This document shows positions 55,805 through 64,000 of a stretch of DNA of 64,000 nucleotides, piece after piece; within the stretch, counting starts at the first letter, position 1, and every line of letters begins with the position of its first letter. The notes under the pieces were generated by a model. That model saw nothing but the letters and a program-made list of their open reading frames with translations, was not told the origin of the DNA and made no database searches. The position numbers and the translations under genes were made by a program. Source of the stretch: Agrobacterium tumefaciens (GTDB lineage: Bacteria; Pseudomonadota; Alphaproteobacteria; Rhizobiales; Rhizobiaceae); assembly GCA_025560025.1 (NCBI GenBank), contig CP048486.1, positions 1,926,001 through 1,990,000 on the forward strand. The letters are read 5' to 3'.

Positions 55805-56790
55805 AGGACTTCCTCCGACAATTGCGCGGCCATGAAGGCATCGAGTTCGGCAAGGCTGGCAGCGCCCTCCATCGGGCCGCGCCTGATGACGTTGTGGGCA
55901 CCCGATGCATTGGCGTAAGCGAGCGCTTTTGCCGGGTGCATGCCGAGGCGGCGGCAGGTGAGGTAGGTTGCGCCGAAACAGTCACCGGCACCGGTCGGGT
56001 CGATTTCCTCCACCTTCAGGCCGGGGGCGTCGATGCGCCCATGGGCGCGGCTGAAATGGCTTGCGCCTTTCGCGCCGCGTTTCAGCACGATTTCGCCGAC
56101 ACCGGAGGCGAGCAGCTTTTCTATTGCCGCTTCCTCATCGTCCAGACCGGAAGCGGCCTGAAGTTCTTCGCCTGACGGCAGCAGGAGATCGGTGACGGCA
56201 AGCAGATCGTCGATCAGCCTGCGGCCTTCGTCACCCTGCGCCAGTTCCTTGCGGATGTTCGGATCGAAAGACACCGAACCGCCACGTGCCCTGACATGTC
56301 CGATCGCCGCCAGAATGATGTCGCCAATGCCGGCAATCGCGAAGGCCGATCCCATGACGTGCACATGGCCGGCTTTTTCGATGAGCGCTTGCGCTTCATC
56401 GGTCATCTGCGTTTCGCTGGCCGCCGAATGGGCGATGTTGAAAACGAAGTCGCGCGCGCCATTCTCGCGATAGCGCACGAAGGCGCTGCCGGTCGGGCGA
56501 TCTGGAATAGTAGCGATTGCCGAGACATCGACGCCGTCGCGGCGCAGTCTTTCGACATTGAGGCGGCCGAAATCGTCGTCACCGACTGCGGCAATGATGC
56601 CGGCGGTTCCGCCGCACCGCGCCACCTGATCGATGAAGATGGCCGGTGCGCCGCTCGGGAAAGGGCCGATCAGCGTTTGCGGCTCGAGAAAGCCATTTCC
56701 CACCGTCGTCGCCATGATCTCCACGAGGATTTCGCCGGCCGTGATGGTCGGGCCCTGTGTCTGCGGCGCCAGTGTAGATGCCTGCCTCAT
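55801..56790 (-). CDS. D-tagatose kinase (PfkB family, PF00294)
   Basis: A 329-residue ribokinase/PfkB sugar kinase. The C-terminal motif [16 protein letters not shown] carries the catalytic Asp, and [20 protein letters not shown] and FDPNIRKEL are further family segments. I chose the ATG at 56790 (MRQASTL) with GGAGGAG upstream rather than the ATG at 56808. In C58 the PF00294 enzyme of this locus makes D-tagatose 6-phosphate from D-tagatose, feeding the 4-epimerase encoded next. It is the first gene of the leftward operon. Confidence 0.86.
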   Translation of the reverse strand: MRQASTLAPQTQGPTITAGEILVEIMATTVGNGFLEPQTLIGPFPSGAPAIFIDQVARCGGTAGIIAAVGDDDFGRLNVERLRRDGVDVSAIATIPDRPTGSAFVRYRENGARDFVFNIAHSAASETQMTDEAQALIEKAGHVHVMGSAFAIAGIGDIILAAIGHVRARGGSVSFDPNIRKELAQGDEGRRLIDDLLAVTDLLLPSGEELQAASGLDDEEAAIEKLLASGVGEIVLKRGAKGASHFSRAHGRIDAPGLKVEEIDPTGAGDCFGATYLTCRRLGMHPAKALAYANASGAHNVIRRGPMEGAASLAELDAFMAAQLSEEVL

Positions 56791-56925
56791 CGTCTCCTCC
56801 ATAAGCATGTGCCGTCCTGCCGGGCAGGTGCATTTTTGGTCTGCTGCTTTTCCGGATATCAGTTAAAGTTTACGCGCGTCAATATGTTAATGGATGGAAT
56901 TTCTGCTGCGATGCAGCAAGAAAAA

Positions 56926-57053
56926 TGCGCGAAATAATAAATTATGAGGCGAATATACTGGTGTAAACAAGGATTTATACAGGTTTCAGGCGGTTTGGCT
57001 GCGCGATGATTTATTTTTGGATGTTGACAATGGATACAATTTCGCGAGATAAA
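56926..57053. promoter_or_regulatory. Divergent regulatory region of the galactitol locus
   Basis: The 56791-57107 gap is AT-rich. tgcgcgaaat (56926-56935) and its inverted relative atttcgcgaga (57039-57049) share GCGAAAT around a CG centre, as LacI-family operators often do. TTGACA (57024-57029) and GATAAA (57048-57053), 18 bases apart, may be the promoter of the binding-protein gene, overlapping the second site. The LacI protein encoded at 60561 is the likely binder. All roles are inferred. Confidence 0.45.
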
Positions 57054-57107
57054 AAATTTACGCATGTATTGTTATGCGTGGACATCCGTAAAGGAGGAGC
57101 GGGTATC

Positions 57108-58421
57108 ATGAGCAAATTCATTGGAATTCTGTCGTCGTCTGTGGTTGGAGCCGGGCTTCTCGCCGGGCTGGCGCAGGCGGAAGAGATCAACATCGCCACC
57201 GTCAACAATGGCGACATGATCATCATGCAGAAGCTTTCCAGCGCTTGGGAGAAGGAAACAGGCAACAAGATCAACTGGATCGTGCTGGAAGAGAATGTTC
57301 TGCGCGAACGCGTCACCACCGATATCGCCACCAATGGCGGCCAGTTCGACATCATGACCATTGGCGGTTACGAAGCGCCGATCTGGGGCAAGCAGGGCTG
57401 GCTGGCGCCCGTCGATGATCTCGGCGACGATTATGACTATGCCGATCTGCTCGACCCGATCAAAAAGGGCCTGACGGTGGACGGCAAGCTTTACGCCGTG
57501 CCGTTCTACACCGAAAGCTCGTTCACGCTTTACCGCAAGGATCTGTTCGACGCCGCCGGCCTGAAGATGCCGGACAATCCGACCTACGACCAGATCAAGG
57601 ATTTCGCCGCCAAGCTGACCGACAAGTCGAAACAGCAATATGGCATATGCCTGCGCGGCAAGCCGGGCTGGGGCGAAAACATGGCCTTCCTCGGCACCAT
57701 GATCAACACCTATGGCGGCCGCTGGTTCGACATGGACTGGAAACCGCAGCTGACGAGCGAGCCGTGGAAAAAGGCGATTGCGGATTATGTGGCGCTGATG
57801 ACCTCCTACGGCCCGCCCGGTGCGGCCGCCAACGGCTTCAACGAAAACCAGACGCTGTTTTCATCCGGCCGTTGCGCCATGTGGATCGACGCCACCTCGG
57901 CGGCGGGCCGCGTTTATGACCCCAAACAGAGCCAGGTTGCCGACAAGACCGCGTTTACGCGTGCTCCGGTGGAGGCAACGCCGAACGGTTCGAGCTGGTC
58001 GTGGTCCTGGAACCTCGCCATTCCAAACAGCACGAAGAAGCTTGAAACCGCCAAGTCCTTCGTCAAATGGGCGACTTCGAAGTCCTATGTGAAGACGGTT
58101 GGTGAAAGCGAAGGCTGGGTGGCTGTGCCGCCGGGCACGCGCAAATCCACCTATGAGCTGCCGGAATACAAGAAGGCGGCGCCTTTCGCGGATACGGTGC
58201 TGAAGGCGATCATGTCTGCCGATCCGTCCAAGCCGACCAAGGATCCGGTGCCCTATACCGGCGTGCAGTTCGTCGCCATACCGGAGTTCCAGTCCATCGG
58301 TACGGTTGTCGGCCAGCAGATCGCAGCCGCCCTTTCCGGCCAGCAGACCGTCGATGCGGCGCTCGAAGGCGCGCAGAAACAGGTCGAACGTGACATGACC
58401 CGCGCGGGCTACATCAAGTAG
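57108..58421 (+). CDS. Galactitol/D-altritol ABC transporter binding protein (SmoE-like)
   Basis: A 437-residue family-1 binding protein with a signal peptide (LSSSVVGAGLLAGLAQA, cleavage near residue 24). INIATVNNGDMIIMQKLSSA, FDIMTIGGYEAPIWGKQGWL and LRGKPGWGENMAFLGTM are typical of polyol-binding members. I chose the ATG at 57108 with AAAGGAGGAG upstream. The orthologue in C58 was the starting point for finding the galactitol and D-altritol pathways. A stem-loop (58438-58470, tgccgcccg/cgggcggca) follows. Confidence 0.88.
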   Translation: MSKFIGILSSSVVGAGLLAGLAQAEEINIATVNNGDMIIMQKLSSAWEKETGNKINWIVLEENVLRERVTTDIATNGGQFDIMTIGGYEAPIWGKQGWLAPVDDLGDDYDYADLLDPIKKGLTVDGKLYAVPFYTESSFTLYRKDLFDAAGLKMPDNPTYDQIKDFAAKLTDKSKQQYGICLRGKPGWGENMAFLGTMINTYGGRWFDMDWKPQLTSEPWKKAIADYVALMTSYGPPGAAANGFNENQTLFSSGRCAMWIDATSAAGRVYDPKQSQVADKTAFTRAPVEATPNGSSWSWSWNLAIPNSTKKLETAKSFVKWATSKSYVKTVGESEGWVAVPPGTRKSTYELPEYKKAAPFADTVLKAIMSADPSKPTKDPVPYTGVQFVAIPEFQSIGTVVGQQIAAALSGQQTVDAALEGAQKQVERDMTRAGYIK

Positions 58422-58437
58422 CCGCGTCCTCCCGGCG

Positions 58438-58470
58438 TGCCGCCCGTTCGCCTTTTGGTGGCGGGCGGCA
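58438..58470 (+). other. Stem-loop after the galactitol-binding protein gene
   Basis: tgccgcccg (58438-58446) and cgggcggca (58462-58470) form a perfect 9-bp stem with a T-containing loop. There is no T-tract after it, so message stabilisation is as likely as termination. Confidence 0.55.
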
Positions 58471-58498
58471 TGGGTGGGGATGGAGGGCCAGTTCTTCC

Positions 58499-58612
58499 CT
58501 CATTCCTGTACTTGTCACAGGAATCCAGTCAGCCCAAGTCTTTGGGCTGGAAGGACTCTCTCGCCGCGCAGACGCGCGTCGGCTGGATTCCTGTGACAAG
58601 CACAGGAATGAG
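58499..58612. repeat. Palindromic repeat, CATTCCTGT-type arms
   Basis: Arms ctcattcctgtacttgtcac (58499) and gtgacaagcacaggaatgag (58612). The interior, agcccaagtctttgggctgg then tctcgccgcgcagacgcgcg, is the reverse complement of the interior of the 12526 and 12994 repeats, although the arms differ completely. This is a clear mosaic. Confidence 0.85.
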
Positions 58613-58682
58613 GCGAGTGGGAAAAGCATCTAACAATAAACGAGCATGGCCAGATTACTTACCATGCATCACGGAGATCGAC

Positions 58683-59453
58683 ATGAGATTGAAGAACAAG
58701 GTCGCGCTGATCACCGGCGCCGCCCGCGGCATCGGCCTTGGTTTCGCGCAGGCTTTTGCCGATGAAGGTGCGAAGGTGATTATCGCCGATATTGATATTG
58801 CCCGCGCGACAGCCGCTGCTGCCACCATCGGCCCTGCAGCCAAGGCGGTGAAGCTGGATGTGACCGATCTTTCCGAGATCGATGCCGTGGTGAAGGCGGT
58901 GGATGAGGAGTTCGGCGGTATCGACATTCTCGTCAACAATGCCGCGATCTTCGACATGGCGCCGATCAATGGCATTACCGAACAAAGTTATGAGCGGGTC
59001 TTCGACATCAATCTCAAGGGACCGCTTTTCATGATGAAGGCGGTTTCCAATGTGATGATCGAGCGGGCGCGCGGCGGCAAGATCATCAATATGGCCAGCC
59101 AGGCTGGCCGTCGTGGCGAGGCGCTCGTCACGCTTTATTGCGCTTCCAAGGCGGCGATCATTTCCGCCACGCAGTCGGCGGCGCTGGCGCTCGTCAAGCA
59201 CGGCATCAATGTCAACGCCATTGCGCCGGGCGTGGTGGATGGTGAGCATTGGGAAGTGGTCGATGCGGAATTCGCCAAATGGGAAGGCCTGAAGCCGGGA
59301 GAGAAGAAGGCGGCAGTGGCGAAATCCGTGCCGATCGGCCGTTTTGCGACGCCTGACGACATCAAGGGGCTGGCGGTTTTCCTCGCCTCTTCCGACAGCG
59401 ACTATATTCTCGCCCAGACATATAATGTCGACGGCGGCAACTGGATGAGCTGA
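58683..59453 (+). CDS. Galactitol 2-dehydrogenase (SDR, SmoS-like)
   Basis: A 256-residue SDR. The coenzyme motif TGAARGIG is at residues 12-19, with IIADID indicating NAD preference. NNAA is followed by catalytic Ser in NMASQAG, Tyr in TLYCASKAA, and Lys. The VDGEHWEVVDAEFAKWEGL loop is characteristic of sorbitol/galactitol dehydrogenases of the SmoS group. Oxidation of galactitol to tagatose fits the rest of the locus. The ATG at 58683 has CGGAGATC upstream. It is followed after 16 bases by the zinc dehydrogenase. Confidence 0.87.
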   Translation: MRLKNKVALITGAARGIGLGFAQAFADEGAKVIIADIDIARATAAAATIGPAAKAVKLDVTDLSEIDAVVKAVDEEFGGIDILVNNAAIFDMAPINGITEQSYERVFDINLKGPLFMMKAVSNVMIERARGGKIINMASQAGRRGEALVTLYCASKAAIISATQSAALALVKHGINVNAIAPGVVDGEHWEVVDAEFAKWEGLKPGEKKAAVAKSVPIGRFATPDDIKGLAVFLASSDSDYILAQTYNVDGGNWMS

Positions 59454-59469
59454 AAAGCCGGAGATGACC

Positions 59470-60480
59470 ATGCATGCCATTCAATTCGTCGAGAAGGGAC
59501 AGGCCGTTCTGGTGGAAGTTCCCGTTGCCGATCTGCCGCCGGGCCACGCGCTCGTGCGGGTCAAGGCTTCGGGGCTTTGCCACACCGATATCGATGTGCT
59601 CCACGCGCGTTACGGCGACGGCGCCTTTCCGGTCATTCCGGGGCATGAATATGCCGGTGAAGTCGCAGCCGTGGCCGCCGATGTGACGGGCATAAAGACA
59701 GGTGACCGGGTGGTGGTCGATCCCAATCTGCCGTGTGGCACCTGCCCGAGTTGCAGGAAGGGGCTGACCAATCTTTGCAGCACGCTGAAGGCCTATGGCG
59801 TTTCCCATAATGGCGGTTTCGCGGAATTCAGCGTCGTACACGCCGATCACCTGCATGGCATCGGTTCCATGCCCTATCACGTCGCGGCGCTGGCCGAACC
59901 GCTCGCCTGCGTCGTCAACGGCATGCAGAGCGGGGGTATCGGCGAGAACGGAACGGTGGCTGAAAATGCGCTGGTTTTTGGCGCCGGTCCCATCGGCCTG
60001 CTGCTTGCCCTGTCGCTGAAAGCGCGCGGCATCGAGACGGTGACGATTGCCGATATCAACGAAAGCAGGCTGGCTTTTGCCGAAGGTCTCGGGCTTAAAG
60101 TGGCGGTTTCCGGTTCGGAAGCGCTGCTGCGGCAACAGAAGTCTTTCGATGTCGTGGCAGATGCGACGGGTATCGCACCCGTTGCGGAAGCGATGATCCC
60201 GCTGGTTGCCGATGGTGGCACGGCGCTGTTCTTCGGCGTCTGCGCGCCGGATGCCCGCATTTCGGTTGCGCCCTTCGAAATCTTCAGGCGTCAACTCAAG
60301 CTTGTCGGTTCGCATTCGCTGAACCGCAACATACCGCAGGCGCTCGCCATTCTGGAAACGGATGGCGATGTCATGGCGCGGCTCGTGTCGCACCGGCTGC
60401 CGCTTTCGGAAATGCTGCCGTTCTTTACGAAGAAACCATCCGATCCGGCCACCATGAAAGTGCAATTTGCAGCCGAATGA
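59470..60480 (+). CDS. D-altritol 5-dehydrogenase (zinc-type MDR, PF00107)
   Basis: A 336-residue medium-chain zinc dehydrogenase. The catalytic-zinc residues are in SGLCHTDIDV and PGHEYAGEV, the structural-zinc Cys cluster is CGTCPSCRKGLTNLC, and the cofactor motif is VFGAGPIGLLLAL. I chose the ATG at 59470 because GGAG ends 6 bases before it; the ATG at 59464 would abut that site. In C58 the PF00107 enzyme of this locus oxidises D-altritol to D-tagatose. It is co-transcribed with the SDR gene. Confidence 0.85.
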   Translation: MHAIQFVEKGQAVLVEVPVADLPPGHALVRVKASGLCHTDIDVLHARYGDGAFPVIPGHEYAGEVAAVAADVTGIKTGDRVVVDPNLPCGTCPSCRKGLTNLCSTLKAYGVSHNGGFAEFSVVHADHLHGIGSMPYHVAALAEPLACVVNGMQSGGIGENGTVAENALVFGAGPIGLLLALSLKARGIETVTIADINESRLAFAEGLGLKVAVSGSEALLRQQKSFDVVADATGIAPVAEAMIPLVADGGTALFFGVCAPDARISVAPFEIFRRQLKLVGSHSLNRNIPQALAILETDGDVMARLVSHRLPLSEMLPFFTKKPSDPATMKVQFAAE

Positions 60481-60560
60481 TCGTTTGGTGGTTGATAACC
60501 GCAGTCGACCGGCTTTTCGTGCGAAGGCCGGTCGATATAAAGTACCACATGTAATAGTTC

Positions 60561-61610
60561 ATGGGGGCAAGCACTTTGGCCAAATCTATCAGGACGATGG
60601 AAGAGTTTTCGGAATTCGTCGGCCTTTCGCGCCCGACTGTTTCGAAATACTTCAATGATCCGGCCTCGGTCCGCAAGAAGACCCGGGACGCCATCGAGGA
60701 TGCGCTGAAGAAATCGGGTTTCCGGCCCAATATTTTCGCCGTCAATCTCAACCGCCGCCGTTCCAATATCATCGGCATCATCATCCCGAATTCCACCGAT
60801 CCATTCTATATGGCGCTGACGAGTCGCATCGAGCTCATCGCCAACGAGGCGGGGTTCCTTGCCTTCGTGCTGTCATCGGATGGCAAGGCGGAAATCGAAG
60901 ACCGCGCCATCCGCACCTTCAAGTCGATGAATGTCGCGGGCGCGATCATCGCGCCTCTCGGCGTCAAATCCCATCGTGCCACGCTGGAGCAGCTCGCGGC
61001 CAGCATTCCGATCGTTTATGTCGATTCGCCGCTCGACGAGACCTCGGCCTTTGTTGGCACCGACAACCGGCAGAGCGTCGGGCTGATGGTGGATTATCTC
61101 TGCCGCTCGGGCGAGCCGCCCTGTTTCTTCGACATGCCGCAGGTCAATACCAATGCCGCCACCCGCCGCACCGCTTATGAGGAGGCCATGCGGCGCCTTG
61201 GTTTCGAGCCGCAGGTGATCAACGTTCCGGATATTGTCACCTGGGATTTCGAGCGTTTCGCTTTCGATGAGGCGGGCCGGTTGCTGGAAGGGGCGGGGTC
61301 TATGCCCTCGCGCACCATTCTGTGCGCCAATGATCGTATCGCCTTCGGTGTCATCGCCGCCGCCTTCCAGAAGGGCATCAGGGTCGGCCATGGTGCGGAT
61401 TACGACCTCAGGGTCGCCGGCCATGACGATCATCCGCTGTCGCGTTACGCCTGCCCGCCGATTACCACGGTGGCGCAGAACTATAACGAGATCGGCAGGC
61501 TGTCGATCGAGCTTCTGTTGCAGAAGCTGGACGAGGAGGCGGATGACACGACGCGGATGCGCGAGCGCATCCTTCTCAGCGCCGATCTGATGTTGCGCAA
61601 ATCGGCCTGA
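60561..61610 (+). CDS. LacI-family regulator of the galactitol/altritol locus
   Basis: A 349-residue LacI/GalR protein. The helix-turn-helix lies slightly further in than usual, with TMEEFSEFVGLSRPTVSKYF at residues 12-31. NIIGIIIPNSTDPFYMALT begins the sensor domain. VAGHDDHPLSRYACPPITTV is the usual C-terminal segment. The ATG at 60561 gives a natural N-terminus. Position at the end of the galactitol genes and the CG-centred palindromes at 56926 and 57039 suggest it controls both divergent arms. Confidence 0.86.
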   Translation: MGASTLAKSIRTMEEFSEFVGLSRPTVSKYFNDPASVRKKTRDAIEDALKKSGFRPNIFAVNLNRRRSNIIGIIIPNSTDPFYMALTSRIELIANEAGFLAFVLSSDGKAEIEDRAIRTFKSMNVAGAIIAPLGVKSHRATLEQLAASIPIVYVDSPLDETSAFVGTDNRQSVGLMVDYLCRSGEPPCFFDMPQVNTNAATRRTAYEEAMRRLGFEPQVINVPDIVTWDFERFAFDEAGRLLEGAGSMPSRTILCANDRIAFGVIAAAFQKGIRVGHGADYDLRVAGHDDHPLSRYACPPITTVAQNYNEIGRLSIELLLQKLDEEADDTTRMRERILLSADLMLRKSA

Positions 61611-61614
61611 TGAT

Positions 61615-61634
61615 TTGTTAGATAAGCTAAACAA
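61615..61634 (+). promoter_or_regulatory. Palindrome in the AT-rich promoter region of the next operon
   Basis: ttgtta (61615-61620) and taaacaa (61628-61634) are inverted with one mismatch around gataagc. The 61611-61670 stretch is far more AT-rich than its surroundings. The sequence from there to 61872 shows no other structure I can support. An operator role is inferred. Confidence 0.35.
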
Positions 61635-61872
61635 AAAATCTGATTTTCTAAATAGAACTAATATTTGAACGCTCCTACTCTGTTTTCAAGGTTGCTTTGG
61701 GAGGCGACCGCGAGAGCCGGCGCAAAGGCGTGCCGGTATCCGGGAGGAACGTTGGATCGTCATGCCGTCCGTGCCGCGAGGGATAAGCCTTCGCTGCCTC
61801 GGTGTCGCATGGCCTTCGCCGGGCTGACTGGACATTCTCGCCAGCAATTTCCCCAGCGAAGGATGTCAAAAC

Positions 61873-63231
61873 ATGAATCTCTATTCTCTTCTGTCAGCGC
61901 GTGCAGCCGGTGGCAAACCTGTGCGGGTTGGTCTCATCGGTGCCGGCAAGTTCGGCTCCATGGTGCTGGCGCAGGCGCAGCGCATCGCCGGTTTCCACAT
62001 GGTCGCCGTAGCAGACCTCAATGTCGGCAAGGCAAGGGAATCGTTTGACCGCGTCGGCTGGCCGAAGGAGCGTTACGACGCGACGAGCTGCGCCGATGCG
62101 CTGAAGAGCGGCAAGACCTATGTGACCGACGATGTGAACGAGCTTTTCGCCTGCGACGAGATCGAATGCGTGATCGAAGCGACCGGCCATCCGCTGGCCG
62201 GCGCGCGCCATGCACTGGGCGCCATCGAGCACAACAAGCACGTCGTCATGGTCAATGTCGAAGCCGATGTGATGGTCGGGCCGATCCTTGCTGAAAAGGC
62301 GCGGGCCAAGGGCCTGATCTATTCCATGGCTTACGGCGACCAGCCGGCGCTGATCTGCGAGCTGGTGGACTGGGCGCGCGCCACCGGCTTCGAGGTCGTT
62401 TCCGCCGGCAAGGGCATGAATTTCGAGCCGCGTTACCGTTATTCGACGCCGGACACGGTCTGGGGTTATTTCGGCTGGACGGACGAGGAAGTGGCCAAGG
62501 GCGACTTCAATCCGAAAATGTACAATTCCTTCACCGACGGCACCAAGGCGGCCATCGAAATGGCGGCCGTCGCCAACGGCACGGGACTGGATTGCCCGGA
62601 TGACGGTCTGGCCTTCCCGCCGGCCGGCCTGCACGATCTCGCCCGTGTCTTCCGCCCGGCTGCCGATGGCGGCCGTATGTCGCGCTCCGGTCTGGTCGAT
62701 ATTGCCGCAAGCCAGGAGCCGGATGGACGCGAGGTGTTCAACAACATCCGTTACGGTGTTTTCGTCACCTTCAAGGCGCATAATGAATATGCCCGGGCCT
62801 GCTTCAAGCAATATGGCCTGCTGACCGACCCCTCCGGCTGGTACGCCTCCATGTGGCGTCCGTTCCACATCATCGGCCTCGAAACCTCGATCAGCGTGCT
62901 TTCCGCCGTGCTGCGCAATGAGGCGACCGGTTGCTCGAAAGAATTTCGCGGCGATGCCGTCGCCACGGCGAAGAAGGACATGCAGCCGGGCGAGATGCTG
63001 GACGGCGAGGGCGGTTACGCGGTCTGGGCAAACGCCATTCCGGCCACCCGCAGCCTTGATATGAAGGCGCTGCCGATCGGCCTTGCCCATAATGTCAAGC
63101 TGAAGCGCGCCATCAAGAAGGACCAGATCGTCAGCTTCGACGATGTGGAACTGGTGAACGACCTCGATGTCGTGAAGCTGCGTCAGGACATGGAAAACCG
63201 CTTCCGTCCGCAAAAAGACGCAGCCGCGTAA
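61873..63231 (+). CDS. Homoserine-dehydrogenase-like oxidoreductase with C-terminal SAF domain (COG4091)
   Basis: A 452-residue protein. An N-terminal Rossmann fold has VGLIGAGKFGSMVLAQAQRI at residues 18-37 and VAVADLN after beta-2. A long middle region (VSAGKGMNFEPRYRYS, ICELVDWARATGFEVV) follows, then a C-terminal SAF domain from about 345 (AVATAKKDMQPGEMLDGEGG). COG4091 proteins are called predicted homoserine dehydrogenases, but the context here is sugar-acid catabolism rather than amino-acid synthesis. It is the first gene of a new operon. The substrate is unknown. Confidence 0.83.
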   Translation: MNLYSLLSARAAGGKPVRVGLIGAGKFGSMVLAQAQRIAGFHMVAVADLNVGKARESFDRVGWPKERYDATSCADALKSGKTYVTDDVNELFACDEIECVIEATGHPLAGARHALGAIEHNKHVVMVNVEADVMVGPILAEKARAKGLIYSMAYGDQPALICELVDWARATGFEVVSAGKGMNFEPRYRYSTPDTVWGYFGWTDEEVAKGDFNPKMYNSFTDGTKAAIEMAAVANGTGLDCPDDGLAFPPAGLHDLARVFRPAADGGRMSRSGLVDIAASQEPDGREVFNNIRYGVFVTFKAHNEYARACFKQYGLLTDPSGWYASMWRPFHIIGLETSISVLSAVLRNEATGCSKEFRGDAVATAKKDMQPGEMLDGEGGYAVWANAIPATRSLDMKALPIGLAHNVKLKRAIKKDQIVSFDDVELVNDLDVVKLRQDMENRFRPQKDAAA

Positions 63232-63248
63232 TGGACGGAGAACGGGAC

Positions 63249-63551
63249 ATGTCGAATGGAGCTTTCGTGGTGATCGCGGAATTTCGGGTGAAGCCTGACG
63301 CGATGGATGCCTTTCTCGACGCCGCGCGCGATGACGCCAAGCATTCGGTTCAGGATGAACCGGGCTGCCGGCAATTCGACGTGGTGCGGCCGGAAACGGG
63401 GAACAATGTGGTGTTTTACGAGGTCTATGACGACAGGCAGGCTTTCGACGATCATCTCAAAACACCGCATCTCGACCGGTTTCGGGAAGCATTTCCCGCC
63501 CTTATCGAAGAAGAACTGCCGGTGCGTTTCCTGAACCGGCAATGGCTCTGA
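63249..63551 (+). CDS. ABM-domain protein (antibiotic biosynthesis monooxygenase-like, LsrG-like)
   Basis: A 100-residue dimeric alpha/beta-barrel type protein. FVVIAEFRVKPDAMDAFLDA, then EPGCRQFDVV and VVFYEVYDDRQAFDDHLKTP are ABM signatures. I chose the ATG at 63249 (MSNGAF) with GGAGAACGGGAC upstream; the ATG at 63231 overlaps the previous stop. Family members include monooxygenases and isomerases such as LsrG. Between two oxidoreductases it may act on their intermediate, which is inference. Confidence 0.82.
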   Translation: MSNGAFVVIAEFRVKPDAMDAFLDAARDDAKHSVQDEPGCRQFDVVRPETGNNVVFYEVYDDRQAFDDHLKTPHLDRFREAFPALIEEELPVRFLNRQWL

Positions 63552-63560
63552 AGGATGGAA

Positions 63561-64000
63561 ATGATGGCAGATATTCGCCGGATCGCCGTTATCGGAACGG
63601 GTATCATGGGCGCCCCCATGGCGGGGCGTCTGGCGGAGGCCGGATTTTCCGTCAAGGTCTGGAACCGCAGCGCTGAAAAAGCTGCGGTTCTGGCTGACAA
63701 GGGCGTGCTGGCGGCGGCAACGGCAGCCGAGGCCGCGTCTGAAGCGGATGCCGTGCTCTGCATGCTGAGTTCCGGGCCGGTCTGCAACGAGGTTCTGCTC
63801 GGCCCATCGGGTGTCGTTTCAGCCATGAAGCCCGGCGCGGTGCTGCTGGTCATGAGTTCCATTCCCGTCGAGACCGCAATGGAACAGGCGGAGACAGCCA
63901 GGGCATGCGGGGTCAGATATGTCGATGCGCCCGTATCCGGCGGCGAAAAGGGAGCTATCGAAGGAACGCTCGCCATCATGGCCGGCGGCGAACAGCAGGA
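63561..64000 (+). CDS. 3-hydroxyisobutyrate dehydrogenase-family enzyme (cut by right edge)
   Basis: The frame is open from the ATG at 63561 to the window end (146 codons), so only the N-terminal half is visible. IAVIGTGIMGAPMAGRLAEA is the beta-hydroxyacid dehydrogenase signature, and VDAPVSGGEKGAIEGTLAIM is the substrate-binding motif containing SGG. The catalytic Lys lies beyond the edge. The family includes tartronate-semialdehyde reductase, L-threonate dehydrogenase and 3-hydroxyisobutyrate dehydrogenase. AAGGATGGAA precedes the start; an ATG one codon later is also possible. Confidence 0.85.
   Translation, partial: MMADIRRIAVIGTGIMGAPMAGRLAEAGFSVKVWNRSAEKAAVLADKGVLAAATAAEAASEADAVLCMLSSGPVCNEVLLGPSGVVSAMKPGAVLLVMSSIPVETAMEQAETARACGVRYVDAPVSGGEKGAIEGTLAIMAGGEQQ

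Noticed and set aside
61894..63213. A 439-codon open frame on the minus strand
   Set aside because: It is the exact shadow of the SAF-domain oxidoreductase gene, with no family features.

Overview
The window is about 60% GC and looks like Agrobacterium (A. fabrum/tumefaciens group), probably from the secondary (linear) chromosome. Three things suggest this: the galactitol/D-altritol gene set, the troCBA-yciC zinc cluster and the ugp/xyl loci match that replicon as I remember it, and the intergenic palindromic mosaic repeats are typical of Rhizobiaceae. The species call is inference, since no database was searched.

Layout, left to right. 1-2033: an IclR regulator (cut by the left edge) divergent from an SDR dehydrogenase, then a DUF1328 micro-protein. 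2244-5752: a SitABCD-type Mn/Fe ABC importer behind two Mur/Fur-like palindromes. 6031-14711: an unknown anchored protein, lysS, gltX, a DASS/SLC13 transporter, a GIY-YIG nuclease between two repeat copies, TerC and TetR. 14872-17704: an EmrAB-like tripartite efflux pair controlled from two TetR-type palindromes. 18053-22161: a LacI regulator with xylB and xylA for xylose use. 22312-23452: an IS110-family element with a frameshifted recombinase and a readable candidate bridge RNA. 23501-33213: LysR, ornithine decarboxylase with a long speF-like leader, GNAT, two MFS transporters around a MarR regulator, an OmpW-like porin, a glyoxalase-related protein and an acyltransferase. 33261-37444: ugpBAEC (glycerol-3-phosphate import).

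37919-44253 is a zinc-starvation region: two COG0523 (CobW/YciC) GTPases and the TroCBA (Znu-type) zinc importer, with Zur-like palindromes in front of each transcription unit. The third metal ligand of the binding proteins separates the two metal systems: Glu in the SitA-like protein (Mn/Fe class) and His plus a His-rich loop in the TroA protein (Zn class). A stand-alone RNase H follows.

45024-51244 is an operon of unknown substrate: a FadR-type regulator, a Cys/Met-metabolism PLP enzyme and a complete family-1 ABC importer. 51681-61610 is the galactitol/D-altritol locus: importer, PfkB tagatose kinase, GatZ-like tagatose-6-phosphate 4-epimerase, SDR galactitol dehydrogenase, zinc-dependent altritol dehydrogenase and a LacI regulator, leading to fructose 6-phosphate. 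The window ends in a new catabolic operon: a COG4091/SAF oxidoreductase, an ABM-domain protein and a 3-hydroxyisobutyrate-dehydrogenase-like enzyme cut by the right edge. At least eleven palindromic repeat copies of four or more families occupy the intergenic gaps. No tRNA, rRNA or CRISPR array was seen.
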